33,132 nucleotides of DNA, taken from positions 147,131 through 180,262 of the forward strand of contig CANJLD010000007.1 in the NCBI GenBank assembly GCA_947475165.1. Direction: 5' to 3'. A program made the translations under genes and the position numbers. The notes beneath the pieces are model-generated. The model had not been told where the DNA came from and made no database searches. It saw only the letters and a list, made by a program, of their open reading frames with translations. This document shows, one piece after another, positions 15,481-23,072 of the stretch. Numbering within the stretch: the stretch's first letter is position 1; every line of letters starts with the position of its first letter. The stretch comes from Bacteroidota bacterium (GTDB lineage: Bacteria; Bacteroidota; Bacteroidia; Chitinophagales; LD1).

Positions 15481-16416
15481 ATGTCAACTATTACACGCTT
15501 TATTCCAAACACACACGTTAAACGCCTTCAGGTGCTTAACGATGCCTTTAACCAAATAGCATCCACACCGGTCGATAACATTTTTAGCACCGCCACCACC
15601 ACCCGCATAAATGCCACCAAGCCCGATTTTGAAGGCAAGATGGATACCGTAAGAGTGGCAGAAGAAGCCTTAGGCACCTTAAGCTCTCAAAAAGAAGAAA
15701 CCTTTGGCCAGCTGCAAATGGTTTGCTCGCACTTTATACAGGTATTCAATTTTGCCGTTGACCGCGGTGTGTTTACTAAAGACGACCGCCTTTACTACGG
15801 GCTGGATAAAGAAACCGGTAAACTGCCACCCATGATAACCGAAGATGACCTGAAAGAGGTGGCGCATAATCTGATAACTGGCGAAGCCGAACGCATACTT
15901 GACGGAGGTGCCCCCATGACCAACCCGGCAATAGCCGATGTAAGCCTGCTTGCCACCTCGTTTAACACACTTGTTACCAACCACCAAACAGCGGCACTGG
16001 TGCTTATTGATGCACAAAGCAGAGTAAACTCATTAGCTGTAGAAGCCGATAAAGTGATAAAGAAAATATATGACGAAGCCGAAACTATTTACAACGAACT
16101 GGATGCACCCGCCCAGCGCGAAGCCTGCCGCCAGTGGGGTGTTATATACACCACAGTAGGCGACAATACCCTGGTAACCGTACAGGTAAACCACCCGGGT
16201 GGCGCACCGCACGCAGGCGTAGAAGTAAAAATGGTAGAAGCAGCCGGCAAAAAACTAATAACCAATGCCGAAGGTCAGGTAGTATTTGATACCAAAGTAG
16301 TAAACGAAGCCACCTTAGAACTGCGCCTGATACCCAGCTCAGAAACCACCGCCAACGTAACCCGCATAATTGAAATTGAAGAAACAGTGCCTATGACTGT
16401 AGTTATAGAATTGTAA
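15481..16416 (+). CDS. Uncharacterised protein: helical N-terminal domain plus C-terminal Ig-like (carboxypeptidase-regulatory-like) domain
   Basis: 311 aa, no signal peptide or membrane segment. Residues ~1-225 are predicted mainly helical: 'FGQLQMVCSHFIQVFNFAVDRGVFTKDDRLYYGLDKETGKLPPM', an 'ITGEAERILDGGAPMTNPAIADV' segment, and a long charged helix 'RVNSLAVEADKVIKKIYDEAETIYNELDAPAQREACRQWGVIY'. Residues ~228-311 form a beta-rich module with 'VTVQVNHPGGAPHAGVEVKMVEAAGKKLITNAEGQVVFDTKV', the 'G..V.V……T…G.V.F' pattern of CarboxypepD_reg domains. Codon choice leans to GCC, ACC and CGC with ATA and GTA, unlike the housekeeping neighbours, which hints at a different origin. It sits directly after the 42-bp hairpin array and before a DUF4177-like gene. 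I do not recognise a named family. Confidence 0.75.
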   Translation: MSTITRFIPNTHVKRLQVLNDAFNQIASTPVDNIFSTATTTRINATKPDFEGKMDTVRVAEEALGTLSSQKEETFGQLQMVCSHFIQVFNFAVDRGVFTKDDRLYYGLDKETGKLPPMITEDDLKEVAHNLITGEAERILDGGAPMTNPAIADVSLLATSFNTLVTNHQTAALVLIDAQSRVNSLAVEADKVIKKIYDEAETIYNELDAPAQREACRQWGVIYTTVGDNTLVTVQVNHPGGAPHAGVEVKMVEAAGKKLITNAEGQVVFDTKVVNEATLELRLIPSSETTANVTRIIEIEETVPMTVVIEL

Positions 16417-16452
16417 AACAACACAAAAAACATAAACCAAAAACCATAAAAA

Positions 16453-16620
16453 ATGAAACAATACAAAACAGCGGTATATAAAATCAGGGGCTTAATAACC
16501 GAACAAACAGTGCTAACCGACCTTCAAGGCTATTTAAACTCCGAAGCTGCAAACGGCTGGTGCGTAACCAGCACTCAGCTAATAGGAGCCGCAGAATTTT
16601 TAATAGTATTTGAAAAGTAA
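16453..16620 (+). CDS. DUF4177-like small protein
   Basis: A 55-aa protein starting MKQYKTAVYKIRGL and ending AAEFLIVFEK. The layout (short beta strand with aromatics, helix 'TVLTDLQGYLNSEAANGW', then 'CVTSTQLIGAAEFLIVFEK' as a closing strand) matches DUF4177 proteins, which share the 'L…LN..a..GW…v……..fl.VF.k' pattern. It lies 36 nt after the 311-aa gene on the same strand and shares its codon style, so the two are probably cotranscribed. Function unknown. Confidence 0.68.
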   Translation: MKQYKTAVYKIRGLITEQTVLTDLQGYLNSEAANGWCVTSTQLIGAAEFLIVFEK

Positions 16621-16711
16621 ACCATAAACAGCGAATGCCGAAAAGCTGAAAGAGAGTAGGTAACCGGAAAGCCGAAAACGGATTAGAGTAGGCAGAAAAA
16701 ATAAAAACAAA

Positions 16712-17551
16712 ATGGAAAGGAAAATTTATTTGCAACTGTTGGTTGTATTTTTTGCAATAACAGTTTTTAGCTCTTGCCAGGAAAAGTTAAAACTAGAGGA
16801 ACCAACCGATGAAGAATTTACAGAACTTTCTACGGCTGTTGATGAGATTGACACCACCCAACAAATATTCGAAACCCCCGGTGCCTCAAACATCAGAGCA
16901 TCATTCATGGCAGCATTCAGAAGTTGCCAAAAGGCCGGAGATTGGAAGCGTATCATATATCTGGGCTCATCAAACAAAAAATACGTGGGCGATATAATGT
17001 CGAGCGATAAAACTCTATTACGCACTGTATTAAGAGATAAACTTAACAGCGCTGAATTTCAAAAACTTATACTAGCCGGAAATGTAAGCAAGTGCGATTT
17101 AGCTAAAATAGAGGGAATAGATTTCTCTGTCTTTTTAGATGATACAAGATTTTCTCCGGAAGACACGTTAATCTCTGCTTTTCTAACCCATTACGATTCA
17201 TTATCAATATCAGAAGGTAATTGGCAAATGGATGAATTAAAAACAGACGATTTGCTAGCACTGTTAGAAAACACCAACGATCCTGTTCTAAAGAGCTACA
17301 AAAAATCATTAATAAACAAGGGAAATTTTATTATCACTAAGGTAATTAAAGTATCAGGGTTTCAAGGCACCGTGTACTCTAAAAACGATTTTGGTATTGC
17401 GGGCAATGCCGAAATACCAACGCAATTACAAGCAATAGATTCGTTTAGCGTAGGCTTAACTTTAAATGTGGTAAACAGAAAACAGGTAAACGTGTCTTCT
17501 ACTGGCGAGTTTTATGTAATAGCATCTGTATTAAAGGGAACAAAACTTTAA
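16712..17551 (+). CDS. Uncharacterised lipoprotein upstream of a papain-like protease
   Basis: 279 aa. Lipoprotein signal at 1-22: basic start (MERK), hydrophobic 'LQLLVVFFAITVF', lipobox ending SSC (Cys 22). The mature region begins acidic ('QEKLKLEEPTDEEFTELSTAVDEID') and is otherwise a mixed alpha/beta chain with no motif I recognise: 'FMAAFRSCQKAGDWKRIIYLGSSNKKYVGDI', 'ISAFLTHYDSLSISEGNWQMDELKTDDLLALLE', and a beta-rich C-terminus 'SFSVGLTLNVVNRKQVNVSSTGEFYVIASVL'. It is followed after 4 nt by the secreted protease-like gene, so the two are very likely made together; an anchoring, inhibitory or receptor role for the protease is possible but only inferred. Confidence 0.78.
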   Translation: MERKIYLQLLVVFFAITVFSSCQEKLKLEEPTDEEFTELSTAVDEIDTTQQIFETPGASNIRASFMAAFRSCQKAGDWKRIIYLGSSNKKYVGDIMSSDKTLLRTVLRDKLNSAEFQKLILAGNVSKCDLAKIEGIDFSVFLDDTRFSPEDTLISAFLTHYDSLSISEGNWQMDELKTDDLLALLENTNDPVLKSYKKSLINKGNFIITKVIKVSGFQGTVYSKNDFGIAGNAEIPTQLQAIDSFSVGLTLNVVNRKQVNVSSTGEFYVIASVLKGTKL

Positions 17552-17555
17552 TTAC

Positions 17556-18863
17556 GTGCAAAATTGTTTCTTGCTTTTCTGCCTTCTTATAATTGTAAAA
17601 TTCACACAAGGGCAAGCATTACCGCTTGCCCTTGTGGTGGATTCTAATCAAATTAATAAAGACAATATACCAGCACAGGAATTACAGGATATTTTAAACT
17701 ACACGGGTCTTACCGAAGAAAACGTAGAATACCTGAATTTTAAAGAAATTGCGGGAGCCTCAGGTTTGAATTCAGAAAAAATAAAACCCTCAGTTAGCTT
17801 AGACGAGTATTTGCCAATAATAGGAAAACAAGGAAACAGAAACACCTGCACATCGTTTTCCGTAGCAGCATCACTGTCTATTCAGGAGAACTTAAAAAAA
17901 GGACTTAAATTTCAAACAAAAGGCAACCAAAACGCAGCCTACTTTTATAGCCCGGCTGTCATCTTTAATCTTGCAAAAAAAGTATTTAACGAAAAAAATT
18001 GCAACGAAGGAATATCCTATTCTGATGCAGTTTATGTTTTAGAAAATTACAAAATACTTAGCCTTAACGAGGTGCCATACTCTGCAGGAAACAACTGCGA
18101 TATTGAACAAGCCAACGTGATTGAACAAAGACGTATTTTTAGGTTAAAAATAGTTTCTGCAGAAAGTATAAACAGCGGCAACTTAATAAGCTTGCTAAAT
18201 GCAAAACCGGCTAAGCCAATATGTATAAAAGTAAATATAGATGACAATTATGCGGCTGCACTATACGGAAATAATTACACATGGGCTACCAGAGGAAAAG
18301 TTGCCAGCAACCCGGCTCATGCTATGTTAATGGTTGGGTATGATAACAGCAAAAAGGCATTCAAAATATTAGATTCAAGAGGACCGGAGAAAGGAGACCA
18401 CGGTTTTATCTGGATTCCATATTCTTTTGTAGACCAAAACGATGTTACTCTAAGACCTATCAATTCAGCTTATGTTATTTCAAATGAACAGCCAACCCTC
18501 GCCCACGAACAATTAGCCGAAATTCCAGGCATGGGTAATTCCCAGGTATTCATGATTCCCGAAGATGGGGGAGACAAGAAAGCTGTAGAACAAAACGATT
18601 TGGGAGAAAACTATTACATCCAAATTGATACAAACCTGAAAATTGTATTGATAAAAGCCAATGAAGACAGCAACACCTGCGAAATTCAATTGCAGGATAT
18701 GCAAAGTAATTTATTGGATTTTACTATTGAAGTTCCTATAAAATCTCAACAATACATAGCTGTTGAAGGGAAAAGCTATCTATTTAAGCCTACGGGCATT
18801 TATCGGTTCGGGTTCGCAAAAAGAAGCAAGTACATCACCTTTGAGCTAAAGACTTTGAATTAG
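17556..18863 (+). CDS. Secreted papain-like (C1-type) cysteine protease homologue with altered catalytic Asn
   Basis: 435 aa from a GTG start 4 nt after the lipoprotein stop; no in-frame ATG precedes the signal peptide (~1-21, FLLFCLLIIVKFTQGQA). The C1 fold is seen at ~80-300: oxyanion Gln Q92 and nucleophile C98 in 'IGKQGNRNTCTSFSVAASL' (same Q-x5-C spacing as papain), and general-base H255 in 'PAHAMLMVGYD'. 'ILDSRGPEKGDHGFIWIPYSF' stands where 'NSWG…WG..GY' is usual, so the catalytic Asn is D273 and the shielding Trp is lost. Paired cysteines C149 and C181 could be a disulfide. Residues ~305-435 form a beta-rich domain of unknown type. It may be a weakened or pseudo-protease, or a variant enzyme. 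A strong terminator follows. Confidence 0.85.
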   Translation: MQNCFLLFCLLIIVKFTQGQALPLALVVDSNQINKDNIPAQELQDILNYTGLTEENVEYLNFKEIAGASGLNSEKIKPSVSLDEYLPIIGKQGNRNTCTSFSVAASLSIQENLKKGLKFQTKGNQNAAYFYSPAVIFNLAKKVFNEKNCNEGISYSDAVYVLENYKILSLNEVPYSAGNNCDIEQANVIEQRRIFRLKIVSAESINSGNLISLLNAKPAKPICIKVNIDDNYAAALYGNNYTWATRGKVASNPAHAMLMVGYDNSKKAFKILDSRGPEKGDHGFIWIPYSFVDQNDVTLRPINSAYVISNEQPTLAHEQLAEIPGMGNSQVFMIPEDGGDKKAVEQNDLGENYYIQIDTNLKIVLIKANEDSNTCEIQLQDMQSNLLDFTIEVPIKSQQYIAVEGKSYLFKPTGIYRFGFAKRSKYITFELKTLN

Positions 18864-18879
18864 TGTTATTAATTGACAG

Positions 18880-18915
18880 CCACCGCCAACGTTAAAACAA
18901 TGGCGGTGGTTTTTT
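18880..18915 (+). terminator. Intrinsic terminator after the protease gene
   Basis: CCACCGCCA (18880-18888) pairs fully with TGGCGGTGG (18901-18909) across a 12-nt loop and is followed by six T. It ends the lipoprotein/protease transcription unit 16 nt after the stop codon. Confidence 0.92.
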
Positions 18916-18949
18916 ATTGAATTATCGCATCGTTGTTTTATTACAACAC

Positions 18950-19774
18950 CTACACCGCCACACTATTCTCCCGCAAAGCATCATTCAGCGAAGTCTTCTT
19001 ATCCGTTGATTCTTTGCGTTGCCCGATAATAAGTGCGCAAGGCACTTGATAACTACCGGCAGGAAATTCTTTGGTGTAACTCCCCGGTATAACTACCGAG
19101 CGGGCTGGAACAACACCTTTATATTCTTTCGGCTCTTTACCGGTTACGTCAATAATTTTTGTGCTCATAGTAAGCACCACGTTTGCACCAAGCACCGCTT
19201 CTTTTTCTACGCGCACACCTTCTACTACAATACAACGCGAGCCTATAAAACAATTATCTTCAATTATAACCGGTGCGGCCTGCACCGGTTCAAGCACTCC
19301 GCCAATTCCTACACCGCCACTTAGGTGAACGTTCTTTCCTATCTGCGCACACGAACCAACCGTAGCCCAGGTATCTACCATTGTTCCCTCATCTACATAC
19401 GCGCCAATGTTTACATAACTCGGCATCATAATTACGCCACGCGCTACAAAACTGCCATAACGCGCAATAGCATGAGGCACTACGCGCACACCAAGTTCTT
19501 TATAGTTTTTCTTCAAAGCCATTTTATCGTGAAACTCAAATGGTCCTACTTCAATAGTTTCCATTTGGCGAATAGGGAAATAAAGTATTACCGCTTTCTT
19601 CAACCACTCATTAATCTTCCAGCCGTTTTCTGAAGGTTCTGCAATACGCAATGTGCCTTTGTCGAGCAGTTCAATTACACTGTTTATTGTTTGCTGAGTG
19701 GTTGGCTCTTTCAGCAATTCTCTGTTTTGCCAAGCCTGTTCAATTTGTTCCTGTAGCGCGGTTGTATTTTGCAT
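18950..19774 (-). CDS. dapD: 2,3,4,5-tetrahydropyridine-2,6-dicarboxylate N-succinyltransferase
   Basis: 274 aa, the usual length for DapD, which succinylates tetrahydrodipicolinate in the succinylase branch of lysine and meso-diaminopimelate synthesis (cytoplasm). The N-terminal helical domain (1-~100) is followed by a left-handed beta-helix with hexapeptide repeats: 'YGSFVARGVIMMPSYVNIGAYVDEGTMVDTWATVGSCAQIGKNVHLSGGVGIGGVLEPVQAAPVIIEDNCFIGSRCIVVEGV'. The motif MVDTWATVGSCAQIG is diagnostic. The C-terminal cap ends 'YQVPCALIIGQRKESTDKKTSLNDALREN'. It is divergent from the peptidoglycan-binding protein gene at 19886; both are envelope-related. Confidence 0.97.
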   Translation of the reverse strand: MQNTTALQEQIEQAWQNRELLKEPTTQQTINSVIELLDKGTLRIAEPSENGWKINEWLKKAVILYFPIRQMETIEVGPFEFHDKMALKKNYKELGVRVVPHAIARYGSFVARGVIMMPSYVNIGAYVDEGTMVDTWATVGSCAQIGKNVHLSGGVGIGGVLEPVQAAPVIIEDNCFIGSRCIVVEGVRVEKEAVLGANVVLTMSTKIIDVTGKEPKEYKGVVPARSVVIPGSYTKEFPAGSYQVPCALIIGQRKESTDKKTSLNDALRENSVAV

Positions 19775-19885
19775 TTGAATATTTTTTGAAACACGGCAAT
19801 TATAAACTGTTTGTAACTGCTGCGATAATTTTTACTGTAACTTTTGTTTTTATATACTTTTTATTCAAGATAAAATCTGTTTGGT

Positions 19886-20947
19886 ATGAATACAATTAAA
19901 CCCTTACTTTTTGTTGCTGCACTTTGTTGCAGTATTGCTGTTAATGCGCAAATATTCATCAATACCGGTAATCCGAATTTAGATAAGTATAAAAATGAAA
20001 ACCCGAATGCGGTTATTTGGGAAAAAGGAAAAAGCGTTCCCATTCCACCTAATACCCCAGAAGAGCCGAAAAAAGAGCCGGAGAAAAAACAGGTTGAAGT
20101 AAAAAAAGAAAAAGTAAAAGCGGAAGTAGAAGCTCCGGTTAAAAAAACAGAACAGGTTAAAGTGATGGAAACTCCGGCAGTTCCTGCAATGCCGAATGTA
20201 GCTGTAACCGGAGATTATCCGCCTAATGCAATACCCGGCAAATGTTATGCGCGCTGTGTAGTTCCCGACCAATACGAAATAAAAGAAGAGCAGGTAGTTG
20301 ACCAACCGGCAACCGTTAAAGTGGATAAGGTTCCCGCTAAATATGAAACCGTTTACGATACGGTAGTAGTAAAAGCTGCTTCTAAAAAAACGGTAACCAC
20401 ACCGGCACAGTTTGAAACTGTAACAGAGGATAAATTAGTAACACCGGCTACTCAAAAATGGGTAAAGGGTGTGGCTGATAAGAATTGTCTTTCAGCTAAT
20501 CCGAAAGATTGTGAAGTATGGTGTTTGAAAGAAGTGCCTGCCGTTTATCAGAAAGTATCTAAGAAAATTGAAAAGGTAGCAGCATCAGCAAGTGAAGTGG
20601 AAATACCTGCAGTAACTAAAGTAGTTCCCCGCAAAAAAATGATTTATTCTGCTTACGAAATTAAAACTGACGTTCCGCCAACTTACAAAACGGTAATGAA
20701 AAAAGTATTGTCTAAGAAAGGTGGCTTTCAGGAATGGAAAGAAGTTTTATGCGAGCCTCAAATAACCGATAGCAAAGTAGCCGCTATTCAAACTGCATTA
20801 AAGCGCGAAGGCTTCGATGTGGGAGCAATCGACAATCAAATGGGCGGTAAAACCAAACAGGCGCTTATCAAGTTTCAGCAAGATAAAGGTTTGCCGGTAG
20901 GCAATTTGAATTTAGAAACCTTGAAGGCACTTGGCATAAGCGAATAA
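19886..20947 (+). CDS. Secreted peptidoglycan-binding-domain protein with VPAxYxxV repeats
   Basis: 353 aa. Signal peptide ~1-19 (TIKPLLFVAALCCSIAVNAQ), then a Lys/Glu/Pro-rich linker (50-95), then 'GDYPPNAIPGKCYARCVVPDQYEIKEEQVV'. Residues ~130-290 repeat a motif like 'VPAKYETVYDTVVVKAA', 'TPAQFETVTEDKLVTPA', 'VPAVYQKVSKKIEKVAA', 'VPPTYKTVMKKVLSKKG'. Residues 293-353 are a PG_binding_1 domain ('KVAAIQTALKREGFDVGAIDNQMGGKTKQALIKFQQDKGL') expected to hold the protein on the cell wall. Several cysteines (in 'GKCYARC', 'NCLSANPKDCEVWC') may form disulfides. Its likely place is the periplasm. A strong terminator follows. The repeats plus wall-binding domain suggest a structural or scaffolding role; I know of no assigned function. 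Confidence 0.85.
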   Translation: MNTIKPLLFVAALCCSIAVNAQIFINTGNPNLDKYKNENPNAVIWEKGKSVPIPPNTPEEPKKEPEKKQVEVKKEKVKAEVEAPVKKTEQVKVMETPAVPAMPNVAVTGDYPPNAIPGKCYARCVVPDQYEIKEEQVVDQPATVKVDKVPAKYETVYDTVVVKAASKKTVTTPAQFETVTEDKLVTPATQKWVKGVADKNCLSANPKDCEVWCLKEVPAVYQKVSKKIEKVAASASEVEIPAVTKVVPRKKMIYSAYEIKTDVPPTYKTVMKKVLSKKGGFQEWKEVLCEPQITDSKVAAIQTALKREGFDVGAIDNQMGGKTKQALIKFQQDKGLPVGNLNLETLKALGISE

Positions 20948-20964
20948 TCAAGTCTTATTGCAAT

Positions 20965-21000
20965 CAAAAGAAGCCCCTGAACTTTCAGGGGCTTCTTTTG
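20965..21000 (+). terminator. Strong intrinsic terminator after the peptidoglycan-binding protein gene
   Basis: CAAAAGAAGCCCCTGAA (20965-20981) and TTCAGGGGCTTCTTTTG (20984-21000) are exact reverse complements, making a long stem with a minimal loop; T-rich sequence is part of the 3' arm. Because it is symmetric it could act on both strands. Confidence 0.92.
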
Positions 21001-21030
21001 TTTATGTGCAGTAACATTAAAGGCTTTAAT

Positions 21031-21038
21031 TATATTTG
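21031..21038 (+). promoter_or_regulatory. Bacteroidota -7 promoter element for ahcY
   Basis: TATATTTG fits the TAnnTTTG consensus of the primary sigma factor in this phylum exactly and lies 28 nt before the ahcY ATG. A clear -33 TTG is not obvious. An AT-rich leader without a Shine-Dalgarno follows, as is usual in the phylum. Confidence 0.55.
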
Positions 21039-21066
21039 CGACCGCTAAAAACAAAAACAATTATTT

Positions 21067-22386
21067 ATGAGCAATACATCAACCGAAACAAAAGTGAAAT
21101 ACAAAGTAAAAGACATGTCTCTGGCAGAATGGGGACGCAAAGAAATTAAACTTGCCGAAGCTGAAATGCCGGGCTTAATGGCTCTTCGCGCTCAACATGG
21201 TGCAAGTAAACCTTTAAAGGGTGCACGTATTGCCGGCTGTTTACACATGACCATTCAAACAGCAGTGCTGATTGAAACATTGGCTGAACTTGGTGCAGAA
21301 GTTACCTGGAGTTCTTGCAACATCTTCTCTACACAAGACCAGGCCGCAGCAGCTATTGCCGCAGCAGGTTTCCCGGTTTATGCCTGGAAGGGAATGAACG
21401 AAGAAGAATTTAACTGGTGTATTGAGCAAACTCTTTTTGCTTTTGAAGGCGGAAAGGCGTTGAATATGATTTTGGATGACGGAGGCGATTTGACCAATAT
21501 GGTATTTGATAAATATCCTGAATTGGTTCAGGGCATCCGTGGGATTTCGGAAGAAACTACTACCGGTGTTCACCGTTTATATGAAAGAGAAAAGAATGGT
21601 TCGTTATTGCTTCCGGCAATCAACATCAACGATTCTGTTACCAAATCTAAATTCGATAACAAATACGGTTGCCGCGAAAGCTTGGTAGATGCTATCCGCA
21701 GAGCTACTGACTTAATGATGGCCGGTAAAGTTGCCGTAGTTGCAGGTTTTGGCGATGTAGGTAAAGGTTCTGCCGATTCGTTGAGCAATGCAGGTGTTCG
21801 TGTAATTGTTACTGAAATTGACCCTATCTGCGCTTTACAGGCGGCAATGGAAGGGTACGAAGTAAAGAAGATGAGCACTGCTATTAAAGAAGCTGATATT
21901 GTAGTAACCGCAACCGGTAACTGCGATATTATTCGCGAAGAGCATTTTAAGGCTATGAAGCATAACGCTGTTGTTTGCAACATCGGTCACTTTGATAACG
22001 AAATTGATATGGCTTGGTTGAATGGCAACTATGGTAAAACCAAAGATGTTATTAAACCACAGGTAGACAAGTATACTGTTGATGGTAAAGACATCATTGT
22101 TTTAGCTGAAGGACGTTTAGTGAACCTTGGCTGCGCAACCGGTCACCCATCGTTTGTAATGAGTAACTCGTTTACTAACCAAACTTTAGCCCAGTTAGAA
22201 CTTTGGCAACATGCTGAACGTTATGAGAACCGTGTTTACACACTTCCTAAACATCTGGATGAAATGGTAGCTAAACTGCACTTAGAAAAAATTGGTGTGG
22301 AGTTAGAAGAACTGAACGATAAGCAAGCCAACTATATTGGTGTTAAGAAAACCGGACCCTACAAACCGGAAGCTTACAGATACTAA
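21067..22386 (+). CDS. ahcY: Adenosylhomocysteinase (S-adenosylhomocysteine hydrolase)
   Basis: 439 aa; NAD-dependent hydrolysis of S-adenosylhomocysteine to adenosine and homocysteine, clearing the product inhibitor of methyltransferases. Signatures: '[17 protein letters not shown]', '[17 protein letters not shown]', '[11 protein letters not shown]', '[30 protein letters not shown]' (substrate and NAD lysine loop), the Rossmann motif '[16 protein letters not shown]' near residues 224-239, '[12 protein letters not shown]', '[21 protein letters not shown]' and the C-terminal '[13 protein letters not shown]' that reaches into the neighbouring subunit. Full length and intact. The cystathionine-synthase-like gene that would use homocysteine lies nearby on the opposite strand. 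Confidence 0.98.
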   Translation: MSNTSTETKVKYKVKDMSLAEWGRKEIKLAEAEMPGLMALRAQHGASKPLKGARIAGCLHMTIQTAVLIETLAELGAEVTWSSCNIFSTQDQAAAAIAAAGFPVYAWKGMNEEEFNWCIEQTLFAFEGGKALNMILDDGGDLTNMVFDKYPELVQGIRGISEETTTGVHRLYEREKNGSLLLPAININDSVTKSKFDNKYGCRESLVDAIRRATDLMMAGKVAVVAGFGDVGKGSADSLSNAGVRVIVTEIDPICALQAAMEGYEVKKMSTAIKEADIVVTATGNCDIIREEHFKAMKHNAVVCNIGHFDNEIDMAWLNGNYGKTKDVIKPQVDKYTVDGKDIIVLAEGRLVNLGCATGHPSFVMSNSFTNQTLAQLELWQHAERYENRVYTLPKHLDEMVAKLHLEKIGVELEELNDKQANYIGVKKTGPYKPEAYRY

Positions 22387-22420
22387 AACAAGTAGGCAAT
22401 TTGCAGTAGTCAAAAAATAC

Positions 22421-22451
22421 AAAGCCTTCCGATTTATCGGGAGGCTTTTTT
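22421..22451 (+). terminator. Terminator between ahcY and the convergent LysM gene
   Basis: AAAGCCTTCCGAT (22421-22433) pairs with ATCGGGAGGCTTT (22436-22448) with one T·G wobble, followed by a T run to 22451. The reverse strand also has a T-rich stretch after the hairpin, so it may serve both converging transcripts. Confidence 0.9.
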
Positions 22452-23037
22452 ATTTCCTCACTTTCAGTTTCTGTCCAATCTCAATTGTATAACTGCTGAG
22501 GTTATTCAATTCCATCAGGTAATCAAGATTGATTTCATAGATTAAAGCAATACGGTAACAGGTTTGGTTTTTCTCTACAATGTGATAACCGTTTTGCGAG
22601 ATAATGTAGCGGGTGCGGTTTGGTCCGTAAACAATGTTTTGCTTAGCTACTTTTGGTTCTGTCTTAACCGGTTCCGGTGCTAGGTTAACAACAGGTTTGC
22701 CGGGTTTTAATCCTGAAACTTGAATTTCTTCCTTGGGTTTTGAGGTATCTGCTTCGTCAGTGGTTGTTCCGCTCAACTGTTTGTCTAGTTCATCTTCCTT
22801 TATCTCGCGTATTAAAACAATGGTGCCGGTGGGTAGTTTTACATCTTCCGGAAAATCGTTGAGCAGAATAAAATCGGTAAAATCAATATTGTACTTGGCG
22901 GCAATGGTTTTGGCGGTTTCGCCTTTTTCTACACTATGCTGCTGAAAATGGGTTACTTGAATTTGCGCTTGGGAGAAGAAACCGAGGAGCAAAAGAAAAG
23001 TGCAAATAACTATACTGCGGAAGATGAATGAAATCAT
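22450..23037 (-). CDS. Secreted LysM-domain protein (two LysM modules)
   Basis: 195 aa. Signal peptide ~1-24 (FIFRSIVICTFLLLLGFFSQAQ). LysM 1 at ~32-76: 'QHSVEKGETAKTIAAKYNIDFTDFILLNDFPEDVKLPTGTIVLI'. A Pro/Glu/Lys-rich linker spans 77-140. LysM 2 at ~150-193: 'GYHIVEKNQTCYRIALIYEINLDYLMELNNLSSYTIEIGQKLKV'. LysM modules bind N-acetylglucosamine in peptidoglycan; no catalytic domain is present, so this is a wall-binding accessory protein. Last gene of a minus-strand run with the cbs-like gene (35 nt upstream) and the Cys-cluster gene. Confidence 0.9.
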   Translation of the reverse strand: MISFIFRSIVICTFLLLLGFFSQAQIQVTHFQQHSVEKGETAKTIAAKYNIDFTDFILLNDFPEDVKLPTGTIVLIREIKEDELDKQLSGTTTDEADTSKPKEEIQVSGLKPGKPVVNLAPEPVKTEPKVAKQNIVYGPNRTRYIISQNGYHIVEKNQTCYRIALIYEINLDYLMELNNLSSYTIEIGQKLKVRK

Positions 23038-23072
23038 ACAAGAATGATTAGTTTATGTAAGGATAAAACATT

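Noticed and set aside
18932-18947. GTTGT/ACAAC hairpin as a dapD terminator
   Set aside because: A 5-bp stem with no T tract on the dapD strand.
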